Assembly (NCBI RefSeq): GCF_902859645.1
Contig: NZ_CADIJR010000017.1
Coordinates: 1-64,000 of the forward strand
Origin: Achromobacter insuavis
Lineage (GTDB): Bacteria; Pseudomonadota; Gammaproteobacteria; Burkholderiales; Burkholderiaceae_B
Length of the DNA stretch: 64,000 nt
Direction of reading: 5' to 3'
Shown here: positions 46,156 through 55,756 of the stretch, in pieces
How positions within the stretch are numbered: position 1 is the stretch's first letter
How the letters are laid out: every line of letters starts with the position of its first letter
Position numbers and translations under genes: made by a program
The notes under the pieces: model-generated
Database searches by the model: none
The model's input: the letters and a program-made list of their open reading frames with translations, nothing else
What the model was told of the DNA's origin: nothing

Positions 46156-47265
46156 TTAACGGTAAAGCAACGTGAAAATCAGCGTGCCGTTCGCAGTCCC
46201 TGGCTTGATAGCCGCCCCTGTCTGGACATAGGACGCATAAAAGTCCGCACTGTAGGAGCCGCCCGTTGCCGGCGCGTACTGGGCGACTTCATACCCAGGC
46301 GCTCCGAACGCCATCGGCTTGCCATTCGACACGCTGACGAGCTTGAGCCCCAGCCCCTGCGCCGTCGACTCCGCGCTCAGGGCGATGACGCCGTTGTTGG
46401 CGTCAACGACGCCCGATGGCGCGCTGAATTGCAGCCCGATGCGCTGCAGCCCGGCAGGGCAGTTATTGATGGGGACCGAGAATTTGACCCTGGGGGTCTC
46501 CGAGCCGACCCCCTTGAACGACTTCGTTGTGTACTGGCCCAGCGGCACGGTCACGTTCGACGTGGTGCAACTCTTCACGGAGACGGCTACGGCGTTGACC
46601 CGAAAAGACGCATTGGGCCCCGGGCTGACGATGGGGTTGTTAATGTCGGCCCCTCCCATGATGGGGCGCGTCAGCAGCACGTCGCCGGGCAGGGAGACCA
46701 TGCCCGGCTGGATATCTCCGGTTTTGACCAACATGGCGGTCATCGCATTGAAGCCGTACGGTTGCCGGCCATTGTTGTCCGGACCGGCGCAGGTCCGCCA
46801 TCGCGATCCGCCGTTTCCCGTCATATCCACCCGTCCGGCCGGCGGTTGCGGGCCGCAGCCCCCGACGACAAACTGCCCGGAGAACGCAATGCCGACCCCT
46901 GGCAGGTTGGTCGCATGGACCTTGTAGGTCCCGCCGCCATTGGCGGGGTTCTGAACCGTCACGTTGGTCTGTGTCAGCCCCACGATGCGGATGTCGATGC
47001 CCGCGACCGAATTGGCCGTGATATCGCACGCATAGATGGTGTTCATTCCCGTCCAATCGGCCGTCGCCAGCAGCGTTCCCACCGGCGCATCGCGGGGCAC
47101 CGAGATCGCGCTGGGAAACGTCACTGAAAAGAGTCCGCCATTCGCGAGCGTGCACGTCGTTACGGCACCTGCCTGTAACGGCGCGCCGAAGAAAAGGATG
47201 ATGGCCAGCGCCGCAAGCCAGCGCAACGGCGCGGCACGGGGTGGCAGAAGCGGGGTACTGAACAT
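46156..47265 (-). CDS. Fimbrial tip adhesin-like two-domain subunit
   Basis: A 369-residue exported protein with a signal peptide (FFGAPLQAGAVTT). The C-terminal half (from about residue 215) is a pilin domain: VSVKSCTTSNVTVPLGQY and INNCPAGLQRIGLQF hold the Cys pair, and the end GTLIFTLLYR fits the chaperone motif. The N-terminal half (TCTLANGGLFSVTFPSAI, GIAFSGQFVVGGCG) is therefore probably the receptor-binding domain. It is the first gene of the fimbrial operon, whereas tip adhesins are usually last. The receptor cannot be predicted. Confidence 0.88.
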   Translation of the reverse strand: MFSTPLLPPRAAPLRWLAALAIILFFGAPLQAGAVTTCTLANGGLFSVTFPSAISVPRDAPVGTLLATADWTGMNTIYACDITANSVAGIDIRIVGLTQTNVTVQNPANGGGTYKVHATNLPGVGIAFSGQFVVGGCGPQPPAGRVDMTGNGGSRWRTCAGPDNNGRQPYGFNAMTAMLVKTGDIQPGMVSLPGDVLLTRPIMGGADINNPIVSPGPNASFRVNAVAVSVKSCTTSNVTVPLGQYTTKSFKGVGSETPRVKFSVPINNCPAGLQRIGLQFSAPSGVVDANNGVIALSAESTAQGLGLKLVSVSNGKPMAFGAPGYEVAQYAPATGGSYSADFYASYVQTGAAIKPGTANGTLIFTLLYR

Positions 47266-47346
47266 GGATTGCCCTCTTGGCGACGCTTTGAAATCAGTGG
47301 AATCGCGACCCGGTCGGAAGTGCTTTCGAGCCGCTTGCCCTGGGAT

Positions 47347-47373
47347 GCCACTTGAGACGCGAAAAAAGGTTCA
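47347..47373 (-). promoter_or_regulatory. Fimbria/EAL shared box, copy 2 (adhesin promoter)
   Basis: Minus strand TGAACCTTTT-N7-CTCAAGTGGC followed by ATCCCAG, 82 bases before the adhesin start. Confidence 0.6.
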
Positions 47374-47454
47374 TTGCGCGCCCACATCGAACGCGCCCGC
47401 CTCCCGCAGGACCCGAGCCGATTTATCTGGTTACATATTTTTCGGCAAAAGCAC

Positions 47455-47480
47455 GGACCTTTTCGTTGCGCTGAAGTGGC
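47455..47480 (+). promoter_or_regulatory. Fimbria/EAL shared box, copy 3 (EAL promoter)
   Basis: Plus strand GGACCTTTT-N7-CTGAAGTGGC followed by ATACCCG, 47 bases before the EAL start. It is the mirror orientation of the other copies and matches the direction of transcription of its own gene. Confidence 0.6.
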
Positions 47481-47527
47481 ATACCCGGAGAAGCCGCACC
47501 GCGGTCCACTACAAGCGAAAGGAAATC

Positions 47528-48913
47528 ATGGCGACGAAGTCCCGCCCAATCTCAAGAACACCGCGCCAAGGCGCTTCCGTCGACCGGCGTCATGAGACCT
47601 TCGGCCGCCAGAAAGAACCCGTGCCCGACCTCCTCGCAGCCGGGCAAGCCGCCATGCGCCCCACCGATGGCAATCCGTCGGCGATCCTGCTTGCGCCCTA
47701 TACGGCGGTGCGCGCGGCGTGCATCTATATTGACGGCCTGCCCGATCTGTTCGCGGCCTACGGCACTGCCTGCGTGCAGCGAGCCATCGATCGTGCATTG
47801 CCCGAACGGCTGGCCGCCATCGGCATTGACGCCCATCGCATTGCACGTATCGGTCAACATGCCGTTGTCACGCTGGCGGACCACGCGCCGCCCTGCTCGC
47901 CCGACGATGATGTGCTGCTTGAGCGGATCAAGGCGGCCGTCTCCTGCGAGCCGCTGGAGTGCGAAGGTCACCGCATCCTGCTCAAGGTACTGGTCACCCT
48001 GGGGGTGCCCGAGACCTGTCTGGAGGCGTCTCCGTTCGATACGGCGCGCTATCCCGCTCACGCCTGGCCCCCGCTGCCGGAAACCACCCAATCCCTGAAC
48101 GCGCGGCTCACGGCGTTTCGCAACGACATGGACATGGCGACGGCGTTCTTCGACGATGTCCATTCCGGCCATGTCACCCTGGCCTTCCAGCCCGTCATCG
48201 TGTCGTCGAGCCTCCGGGTGCCGCTCTACCACGAAGCCCTGCTGCGTCGCATCGACGGCAACACCGCCACGACTTGCTATCCCGTCATCCAGGCGCTGGA
48301 ACGGCTGGGCCTTGTCGCCCGACTGGACCGCAGCGTGCTTTGGACCGCCATCGGCCTGCTTGAACGCCACCCGGATATCTGCCTGGGAGCCAACGTATCG
48401 GCGCTGTCCTTGCAGCACGACGGTTGGTGGCGCGTCCTGCAGGATTATCTGGCGAGAAATCCCGGGATCGCCGAGCGCCTGACGCTCGAAATCACCGAGA
48501 CCAGCGCCATCACCAACGCCGAAGAGGCGGCCAATCTGTTGTTGTCATTGCGCGTGATGGGCTGCCGGATTGCCCTGGACGACATGGGCGCCGGCTACAG
48601 CACCATCAGCTTCCTGGCCGCAACGCGCCCGAATATCGTCAAGATCGACAAGACCTTCGTGACCCAGACGGAAGGCAAGCGCCAGCCCCAGACGCTGCTC
48701 AAGCACTTCGTGACACTGTGCTCGGACCTGAGCGCATGCGTCATCGCGGAAGGCATCGAAACCGAAGCTGACGTCGCCGCCGCCACGCAGGCGGGCGTGC
48801 ACGCGCTGCAGGGCTACCATCTGGGACGCCCGGAGTTGGCGCCCGCGTGGCTGGTCGGGCCGGCCTGTGTCAAGGACAGCTTCGCGCACGACCATCGGAC
48901 CTGGCAGGCATGA
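47528..48913 (+). CDS. Degenerate GGDEF-EAL protein, probable c-di-GMP phosphodiesterase
   Basis: A 461-residue soluble protein. Residues about 60-120 resemble a collapsed GGDEF domain (ACIYIDGLPDLFAAYG, then RIARIGQHAVVTL where RxGGDEF would be). The EAL domain runs from about 205 to 450 and keeps the catalytic set: EALLRR, the Asn in GANVSA, LEITET, ALDDMGAG, VKIDKTF, AEGIETE and LQGYHLGRP. It is therefore probably an active c-di-GMP phosphodiesterase. AAAGGA precedes the start. It is divergent from the fimbrial operon and shares a promoter box with it, so it may tune fimbriation or surface attachment. Confidence 0.92.
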   Translation: MATKSRPISRTPRQGASVDRRHETFGRQKEPVPDLLAAGQAAMRPTDGNPSAILLAPYTAVRAACIYIDGLPDLFAAYGTACVQRAIDRALPERLAAIGIDAHRIARIGQHAVVTLADHAPPCSPDDDVLLERIKAAVSCEPLECEGHRILLKVLVTLGVPETCLEASPFDTARYPAHAWPPLPETTQSLNARLTAFRNDMDMATAFFDDVHSGHVTLAFQPVIVSSSLRVPLYHEALLRRIDGNTATTCYPVIQALERLGLVARLDRSVLWTAIGLLERHPDICLGANVSALSLQHDGWWRVLQDYLARNPGIAERLTLEITETSAITNAEEAANLLLSLRVMGCRIALDDMGAGYSTISFLAATRPNIVKIDKTFVTQTEGKRQPQTLLKHFVTLCSDLSACVIAEGIETEADVAAATQAGVHALQGYHLGRPELAPAWLVGPACVKDSFAHDHRTWQA

Positions 48914-49046
48914 AATTGAATGAGCGCCGACAACCAGGTGGGCGGTGGAATCGTGCGGCGATGGGCTCCGCCCCCCCGTGGCGGCGCGGGAGAGATGTCT
49001 TGTCTTTATGTATGGTTTTTTTGCTGCAAAATCTCTCTCAGAAAGA

Positions 49047-49078
49047 CATACAAATCAAACGATTCAAGCATTTGTATG
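49047..49078. repeat. Inverted repeat CATACAAAT-N14-ATTTGTATG
   Basis: Perfect nine-base arms at 49047-49055 and 49070-49078 around a 14-base loop. The right arm is the first member of a TTGTATGG series. It could be an operator or a hairpin; no T-tract follows. Confidence 0.65.
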
Positions 49079-49100
49079 GATAGCTGAGGTAGAATTTCCA

Positions 49101-49143
49101 TTCTTGTATGGGATTTTTCTATAAAATCTGCCTTCTTGTATGG
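49101..49143. repeat. Direct repeats of TTCTTGTATGG with 32-base period
   Basis: TTCTTGTATGG occurs at 49101-49111 and 49133-49143. The related TTGTATGG at 49072-49079 is also exactly 32 bases before the first, and another TGTATGG lies at 49009. Only the 8-11 base core repeats, so it is not a CRISPR array. Confidence 0.65.
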
Positions 49144-49207
49144 AAATGGGCGCTCGCCGCGCCCGATGTGCCTGGATGCGCAGAGGCCGGCCCACAGGTC
49201 GTAAACA

Positions 49208-49384
49208 ATGCTGCTGAAGCAGCGTTTTGAGGAAATGATGAATTTTTGGGTCCCCGTAATCTTCGGTACGTTCAAGCTCCTCGTGTTGGGCACGGGCATG
49301 TTCCTCGCCATCAAGTCGCATTACGACGGAGAAAAGAAGGACAAGGAAAAGCAGAAGGCGCAAGAGGAGACGAAGGCTCCGTAG
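49208..49384 (+). CDS. Small single-pass membrane protein
   Basis: A 58-codon reading frame (ATG at 49208) with in-frame ATGs at 49235 and 49238, the shorter form having GAGGA just upstream. The protein has one hydrophobic helix (NFWVPVIFGTFKLLVLGTGM) followed by a strongly charged Lys/Glu-rich tail (GEKKDKEKQKAQEE). The helix-plus-charged-tail layout and a ribosome site favour a real gene, but no family was recognised. It is preceded by the TTGTATGG repeat region, which may regulate it. Confidence 0.5.
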   Translation: MLLKQRFEEMMNFWVPVIFGTFKLLVLGTGMFLAIKSHYDGEKKDKEKQKAQEETKAP

Positions 49385-49630
49385 TGGAGAGCTGGATGCT
49401 GCCGGGGACGTCCCGATCGAGACGCTCGATGCGGCCATCATGCGCGAACGTCATTGACGGAATGGAATTTGATGCGGATACACGCTAGCCCCCCGCAATG
49501 GCAGTCGGCATCTGGGCGGAAGCGCGCTTTCTAGGCGGATGGAGAAACTGGACGAACAGTTCTGCGAAGCGGCAGCATGAGACCGTCCATTGCGTTGAAG
49601 AGGATAACGATTGTAAGTCGCTGCGGGACG

Positions 49631-50509
49631 TCAGGTATTTACAGGCACGTCGTCCCACGACTCGCCGTAGCCCACCATCCAGCTCAATGCATAGCGGCGC
49701 TCCGTGACCACGCCAGCGTCCAGGTGGGCGGGGGTGGGTCGACCGCGCAGTTGTGCGTCGTGCACGTGCCAGTGCTCATCCTGCAGTCGGTGTTCCTCGT
49801 CCGCCACCTCATCGAGTGACCGCAGACACGCATTGGCGACGAAGTCGGCCGGAGCGGCTTTGGCCACTTGCACCAGCGGGATCGCCCAGATGTCCGCACG
49901 CTGGCAAGACGGCGGCAGCTCAGGCATGCCGCCCAGGGCCCACGCCAGCGGCACGATGGCCTCGGCGCGCCAACTGAAATTCACAAGGTCCTGATGCGCA
50001 GGCCGCTGCGCTTGTCCCAGGTAGAGGGCTTCTGCCGGGGAAAGCAATGCGATGACATCGTTTTGCTCGGCCCAGGCAATGCCTTCCACCGCAACGTCTT
50101 CACGTTCATCGGCACGCCACACCACGGCGATCAATGCCAGCAGTCGCTGCGCCACTTGCTCTGCGGTGCGGAACTCCGGTTCACGCCATTGACTCACTGG
50201 CGGCGGGCTCAACAGATTCCGCAACGATTTCTCGATGATCAGGTCGCGTTCATCGGGCCTCTTCTGGCAGACGGAGAAGAGAATGAAAAGAGGCCATCGC
50301 CACTTGCGGCCCGCGCCGTCCGTCCACACGATCCGTGAGTGCGTTGGGTCGCCGTACCAAACGCCCCGGACGCGAGGGCGGCGGGCATCGGGCACATGCC
50401 GGCCCACGGCCAGCAGACAATCCTTGCTGAACGCGATCAAGTCATTCTTGATGGCGTTCCGTTCGTTCTGCCGATCCCACCAGCGACGGAAAATATTGGG
50501 GGTTCTCAT
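49631..50509 (-). CDS. DUF4272 domain protein
   Basis: A 292-residue cytoplasmic protein. The C-terminal half matches the DUF4272 pattern: SWRAEAIVPLAWALGGMPELP, a central helical stretch (LRSLDEVADEEHRLQDEHWHVHD) and the closing VTERRYALSWMVGYGESWDDV with a final Asn-Thr. The N-terminal half (positively charged helix, then VRGVWYGDPTHSRIVWTDGA) is not recognised. The family's function is unknown. The surrounding patch has lower GC and looser spacing than the core genes, so acquisition by transfer is possible. Confidence 0.8.
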   Translation of the reverse strand: MRTPNIFRRWWDRQNERNAIKNDLIAFSKDCLLAVGRHVPDARRPRVRGVWYGDPTHSRIVWTDGAGRKWRWPLFILFSVCQKRPDERDLIIEKSLRNLLSPPPVSQWREPEFRTAEQVAQRLLALIAVVWRADEREDVAVEGIAWAEQNDVIALLSPAEALYLGQAQRPAHQDLVNFSWRAEAIVPLAWALGGMPELPPSCQRADIWAIPLVQVAKAAPADFVANACLRSLDEVADEEHRLQDEHWHVHDAQLRGRPTPAHLDAGVVTERRYALSWMVGYGESWDDVPVNT

Positions 50510-50762
50510 CGTGCGAACTGTAGTTGCCTATCTGAATGGCCAGTCCCGCCATCACGCATAGTAATCATCTTTCCGACCTGTGCTGCTCCACGAACATAGC
50601 CTCTGCGCCTGAACAAGATAGAAGGCCGCATCACCCTCCTGTTCACACAATTGCTACTTTTCAAATTGAGCGACCAAATTTCCAGGTTTGTTGAACTTCT
50701 ACAGGAGATGTATTGTGCTGTACGCAAGATACCATCGACATACAACCTGAGAAGTTAGGATC

Positions 50763-51500
50763 ATGACCCAGCCGCATTCAACACGCCCACCCGCTTACGC
50801 ACGGAAGACACGGTATGCACATGCGATGAAGCTGCTCTTTACGTTGGGCCTTGCAACGCTATGGACTGGCGCCCAAGCCGCCAGTTTTGATTGCAACAAG
50901 GCCGTGAGCGCTACGGAAAGGTTGATCTGCAGCGATGCCGAGACATCCGCGCTGGATGGAAAATTGCACGGGGCCTATGAAACGGCACTCGCCGCAACCG
51001 ATGCCTATGGCAAGAAAGAGTTGGCCAAAGAACAGCGCAACTGGATTAAATACGCTCGTGACATTTGCCAAGACAGCGCCTGCCTGCGGCAAGCATACAC
51101 AACCCGCATCGCTATGCTGGCGCGTAATGAGAAACATATTGCCAATGGCGAGGTGTACTCAGACTGCAAGCTGCCGGGCAACCAAACCGAATGCGTTAAT
51201 GTTGTGCCGATTCGCGATCCCAACTCCCGTGTTGAATCGTTCAACCAATCGTTGGCGCAGCAGAAGCAAAGCGGCCGAATCATCGGTTGTAGCCAGCTGG
51301 TTGACCTACCGGTTGGCGTCGCTGGGGGTAATCACAGTTTTGGCGGCTCCTGCGTATTGCAGGAAGGTACGCAGCGCAAGAACGTGAGGATCTGCAACGA
51401 CGATATGTTCGGGCATTTCCAAGTAGAGCCGTCCACGCCACAAGATGTCTCAGACAAGCGCTTGGTCGACTTTACTTACGCGCAATGCTATGGCGGTTGA
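50763..51500 (+). CDS. Secreted LprI-like (DUF1311) protein
   Basis: A 245-residue protein from the ATG at 50763, which has AGGA upstream; an internal ATG at 50826 would begin directly with a standard signal peptide (KLLFTLGLATLWTGAQAAS), so either start is possible. The LprI/DUF1311 domain follows: FDCNKAVSATERLICSDAE, LDGKLHGAYETAL, EQRNWIKYARDICQD and ACLRQAYTTRIAML. The C-terminal 120 residues contain several Cys (YSDCKLPGNQTECVN and others) and are not recognised. It shares its N-terminal domain with the protein at 28644 but not the C-terminal half. Confidence 0.8.
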   Translation: MTQPHSTRPPAYARKTRYAHAMKLLFTLGLATLWTGAQAASFDCNKAVSATERLICSDAETSALDGKLHGAYETALAATDAYGKKELAKEQRNWIKYARDICQDSACLRQAYTTRIAMLARNEKHIANGEVYSDCKLPGNQTECVNVVPIRDPNSRVESFNQSLAQQKQSGRIIGCSQLVDLPVGVAGGNHSFGGSCVLQEGTQRKNVRICNDDMFGHFQVEPSTPQDVSDKRLVDFTYAQCYGG

Positions 51501-51875
51501 TGGTAAGCCCCCGGGCCTATCCGTGATTTTGTGTGCGAGGCATATCATGAGGACTAAGGATCATGGATATGCCGATGACGAAGATACGCACAGCAGCCGC
51601 CCAGGCGGCGGCCCGTGGGCCGCTGCCTGAAGTACCGGCCGAGGCTGCCTGAGAAACGGCGCGTCACCCTGAACTTGACGCAGGAAATCGGACCTCCAGA
51701 GGCGAAATCCGGCTGGAGGCCGTGCCAGTCCTTGCATATCGAAGATTCTCGATTCCCAAACCGGATGACGTAAATCCCAAGTTGGGTGAATTTCGACACC
51801 TGATATTAGGGACGAATGCTTCCGCACAAATTCCAGGATCCCCCCCTGGCCATATGTAACAGCGGCCTGCCCCCC
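51501..51875. other. Intergenic stretch without recognised gene
   Basis: No coding signal was convincing. A 29-codon frame from 51563 (after AAGGATC) has no recognisable relative. Codon use and the absence of structure suggest spacer or decayed sequence before the groESL promoter. Confidence 0.5.
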
Positions 51876-51905
51876 CCTTGAACCCCGCGACATCATCCCT
51901 ATAAT
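51876..51905 (+). promoter_or_regulatory. groESL promoter (heat-shock sigma-like, overlapping sigma-70 -10)
   Basis: CCTTGAA at 51876-51882 and CATCCCTATAAT ending at 51905 resemble the sigma-32 pattern CTTGAA...CCCCAT. TTGAAC-N16-TATAAT is at the same time an acceptable sigma-70 promoter. It immediately precedes the CIRCE operator. Confidence 0.75.
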
Positions 51906-51931
51906 TAGCACTCGACTCCGGTGAGTGCTAA
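51905..51931. promoter_or_regulatory. CIRCE operator (HrcA binding site)
   Basis: TTAGCACTC-N9-GAGTGCTAA is a perfect match to CIRCE. It overlaps the last base of the -10 element and lies 58 bases before groES, so HrcA repression of groESL is expected. Confidence 0.96.
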
Positions 51932-51988
51932 CAGTCCTCCCGGGCCTAACCGATCATTCACTTTCTTCTTTAGTAACAGGAGTTCCTC

Positions 51989-52276
51989 ATGGCCTTGCGT
52001 CCCCTGGGCGATCGCGTGATCGTCAAACGCCTCGAAAACGAGCGTAAGACTGCGTCGGGCATCGTCATCCCCGACAGCGCCGCTGAAAAGCCTGACCAAG
52101 GTGAAGTCGTGGCCGTCGGCCCCGGCAAGAAGACCGAAGACGGCAAGATCCTGCCGGTCGACCTGAAGGCTGGCGACAAGGTTCTGTTCGGCAAGTACGC
52201 CGGCCAGTCCGTCAAGGTTGACGGCGAAGAACTGCTCGTCATCCGCGAGGACGAAATCCTCGCCGTGGTCCAGTAA
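51989..52276 (+). CDS. groES: Co-chaperonin GroES
   Basis: A 95-residue co-chaperonin of standard length. [19 protein letters not shown] opens the protein, the mobile loop contains [18 protein letters not shown], and [20 protein letters not shown] closes the beta-barrel. It forms the seven-membered lid over GroEL. ACAGGAG precedes the start. Codon use is more biased than in neighbouring genes, as expected for a highly expressed gene. Confidence 0.98.
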   Translation: MALRPLGDRVIVKRLENERKTASGIVIPDSAAEKPDQGEVVAVGPGKKTEDGKILPVDLKAGDKVLFGKYAGQSVKVDGEELLVIREDEILAVVQ

Positions 52277-52310
52277 ACCCTGCCTCAAACGAATTTTCGA
52301 AGGAAGCTAA

Positions 52311-53954
<1,644 letters not shown>

Positions 53955-54013
53955 GTCCCGCTTCCCCTGCAAGGCCTCCCCGGCTCCGGCCGGGGAACGC
54001 AGTACCCCGAAAG

Positions 54014-54048
54014 ACCCCCGGACCTTCGCCCCGGGGGTTTTTCTTTTT
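54014..54048 (+). terminator. Rho-independent terminator of groESL
   Basis: ACCCCCGG (54014-54021) pairs with CCGGGGGT (54031-54038) around a nine-base loop, followed by TTTTTCTTTTT. It lies about 60 bases after the groEL stop. Confidence 0.92.
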
Positions 54049-54155
54049 GTGGACCGGCCATCGCACCAGGCCTCGGAACGTTTGCCAACAAGTTCATGGT
54101 TTCGCGCCGGCGCATGCGTCCCTACAATGAAGGCTCCCTAGCCCGAGCCAGCCCC

Positions 54156-55133
54156 ATGCGCCTTCCCAATAGCCTGCGTGCCCTGCGTCCGTCGGAGATC
54201 GGCGGCCTGTTGATGGATTCCGCCAACCAGTGGTCGACCCATCGCGCCTCCAGCAAGGGCGCGGCGCTGGCCTTGTACATGGTGTTCTCGCTGGCGCCGA
54301 TGCTGATCCTGGTGATCGCGGTGGCCGGCGCTTTCTTCGGCGAGGACGCGGTGCGTTCGGAGCTGTTCGCGTCGCTGCGCGACCTGACCGGCGAGCGCGG
54401 CGCCGAGGTGATCCAGACGGTGCTGGCCAGCGCCCATGAATCGGGCGGCGGCTGGATCGCGGCGCTGATCTCGATCTTCGTGCTGATCTTCAGCGCCACC
54501 ACGGCCTTCGCCGAGCTCAAGGCCAGCCTGGACGACCTGTGGGAGGTGTCCGGCAACCAGAAGGGCGGCATCCAGGGCATGGTGCGCAGCCGCATGCTGT
54601 CGTTCGGCCTGGTGCTGGTGCTGGCGCTGTTCCTGCTGATTTCATTGACCGTGAACGCGGGCCTGGGCGCCGCGCGCAAGTACTACGGCGACCTGTGGAC
54701 GGCGTCGGCCTTCGCCACGGCGGCCGACTGGGCGTCGAGCCTGTTTTCGTTCTCGGTGGTGGTGGCGCTGTTCGCGGTGATCTTCAAGCTGCTGCCGAGC
54801 GCGCGGATCTCCTGGCGCGACGTGATTCCCGGCGCCATCGTCACGGCGGCGCTGTTCCTGGTGGGCAAGTGGGGCATCGGCGTGTACCTGAGCCGGGGCG
54901 CGGCGGTGTCGGCCTACGGCGCGGCCGGGTCGCTGATCGCGTTGCTGCTGTGGATCTATTACTCGGCGCAGATCTTCTTTTTCGGGGCGGTGTTCACGCG
55001 GCAGTTCGCGCTGCGCTTCGGCCGCGCGGCTCAGCCCAAGGCGCCCGCGGCCTCCACGGCGTCGAGTCCGGATTCGGCGCCGGCCGCGCCGGCATCCGCT
55101 CCCCCGGCATCACCGCCGTCGGACAGGCCTTAA
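54156..55133 (+). CDS. YihY/BrkB-family membrane protein
   Basis: A 325-residue inner-membrane protein with six predicted helices and the YihY/BrkB family core: GAALALYMVFSLAPMLILVI near residue 35, FAELKASLDDLWEV in the middle, and SYGAAGSLIALLLWIYYSAQ-like AYGAAGSLIALLLWIYYSAQ near the end. The C-terminal 45 residues are an Ala/Pro/Ser-rich tail. The start at 54156 is preferred; an in-frame ATG at 54096 adds a charged stretch. The family was once called ribonuclease BN by error; its function is unclear, with a proposed role in Bordetella serum resistance for BrkB. Confidence 0.9.
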   Translation: MRLPNSLRALRPSEIGGLLMDSANQWSTHRASSKGAALALYMVFSLAPMLILVIAVAGAFFGEDAVRSELFASLRDLTGERGAEVIQTVLASAHESGGGWIAALISIFVLIFSATTAFAELKASLDDLWEVSGNQKGGIQGMVRSRMLSFGLVLVLALFLLISLTVNAGLGAARKYYGDLWTASAFATAADWASSLFSFSVVVALFAVIFKLLPSARISWRDVIPGAIVTAALFLVGKWGIGVYLSRGAAVSAYGAAGSLIALLLWIYYSAQIFFFGAVFTRQFALRFGRAAQPKAPAASTASSPDSAPAAPASAPPASPPSDRP

Positions 55134-55180
55134 CCAGGCGCCGCCTCCTCCGATCCGCCAGGCGCGGGCCTTTCCCGCCC

Positions 55181-55666
55181 TCACGGCGCCTCGGACGATT
55201 CCAGCCCCGCCATCAGGCGCAGGCAGCGCAGGAACACGGGCCGCAGTTCCTCCGGGATCGGCGCCAGCACCTGCGCCTCCACCTGCGCATCACGCGGCAG
55301 CACCCGCGCCAGCAGCGCCATGCCCTCGTCCGTGATCTCCAGCGCATAGGCGCGGCCGTCCTCGGCCGAGCGCGTGCGCCGCACATAGCCCTTGGCGGTC
55401 ATGCGGGCGATCATTTCGGCGAAGGAATTGCGGTCCAGCGCGATCAGTTCGGCGATGCGGCTCTGGGTCGCGCCCGGATTCTGGTGGACGGTGATCAGCA
55501 GGGCCTTCTGGCGCGGCGTCAGGTCCTCGTCCGGAAAGGCCTGCGCGAACAGCGCCTCGGCCCGGAAGTGGGCGCGGCGCAGCAGGTGCGAAGCCACCTG
55601 GGTCAGGTCGAATTGCTGAAGGGCCCGGGCGCTGGCCGGGCGGACGGATCGGGCGGGAGGAGTCAT
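55181..55666 (-). CDS. MarR-family transcriptional regulator
   Basis: A 161-residue winged-helix regulator from the preferred ATG at 55666 (a longer frame to 55747 adds 27 Pro/Gly-rich residues without MarR similarity). The core is DLTPRQKALLITVHQNPGAT, SRIAELIALDRNSFAEMIAR (recognition helix) and the wing YVRRTRSAEDGRAYALEIT. MarR proteins repress efflux or catabolic genes and respond to phenolic compounds. It is convergent with the BrkB-like gene; no target gene is obvious nearby. Confidence 0.88.
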   Translation of the reverse strand: MTPPARSVRPASARALQQFDLTQVASHLLRRAHFRAEALFAQAFPDEDLTPRQKALLITVHQNPGATQSRIAELIALDRNSFAEMIARMTAKGYVRRTRSAEDGRAYALEITDEGMALLARVLPRDAQVEAQVLAPIPEELRPVFLRCLRLMAGLESSEAP

Positions 55667-55756
55667 CGGGGATCCACGGAGTCGGCCCGCCGATTGTAGT
55701 GGGCCGGGAACCCTCGGGGCTGGCGCTGCCGGCGAAGGCACGTACAATCCGCAGGG

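Larger units (their letters stand above)
48914..49207. other. AT-rich non-coding stretch with repeats
   Basis: No gene was recognised. The segment from about 49000 to 49145 is much richer in A+T than its surroundings and holds an inverted repeat and direct repeats (listed separately). The rest is GC-rich spacer. Confidence 0.6.

Noticed and set aside
47347-47373. Reading the TGGC in the shared box as a sigma-54 promoter
   Set aside because: No GC dinucleotide follows at the required distance in all three copies.
49101-49143. CRISPR-like array from regularly spaced repeats
   Set aside because: Only an 8-11 base core repeats and no cas gene is near; repeats are far too short for CRISPR.
49385-49460. 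Short frame ending in a coding-like tail before 49460
   Set aside because: The segment looks faintly coding but has no start codon or ribosome site in frame; it may be a gene remnant but cannot be supported.
51563-51652. 29-codon frame after AAGGATC
   Set aside because: A ribosome-like site exists, but the peptide is Ala-rich, unrecognised and very short.
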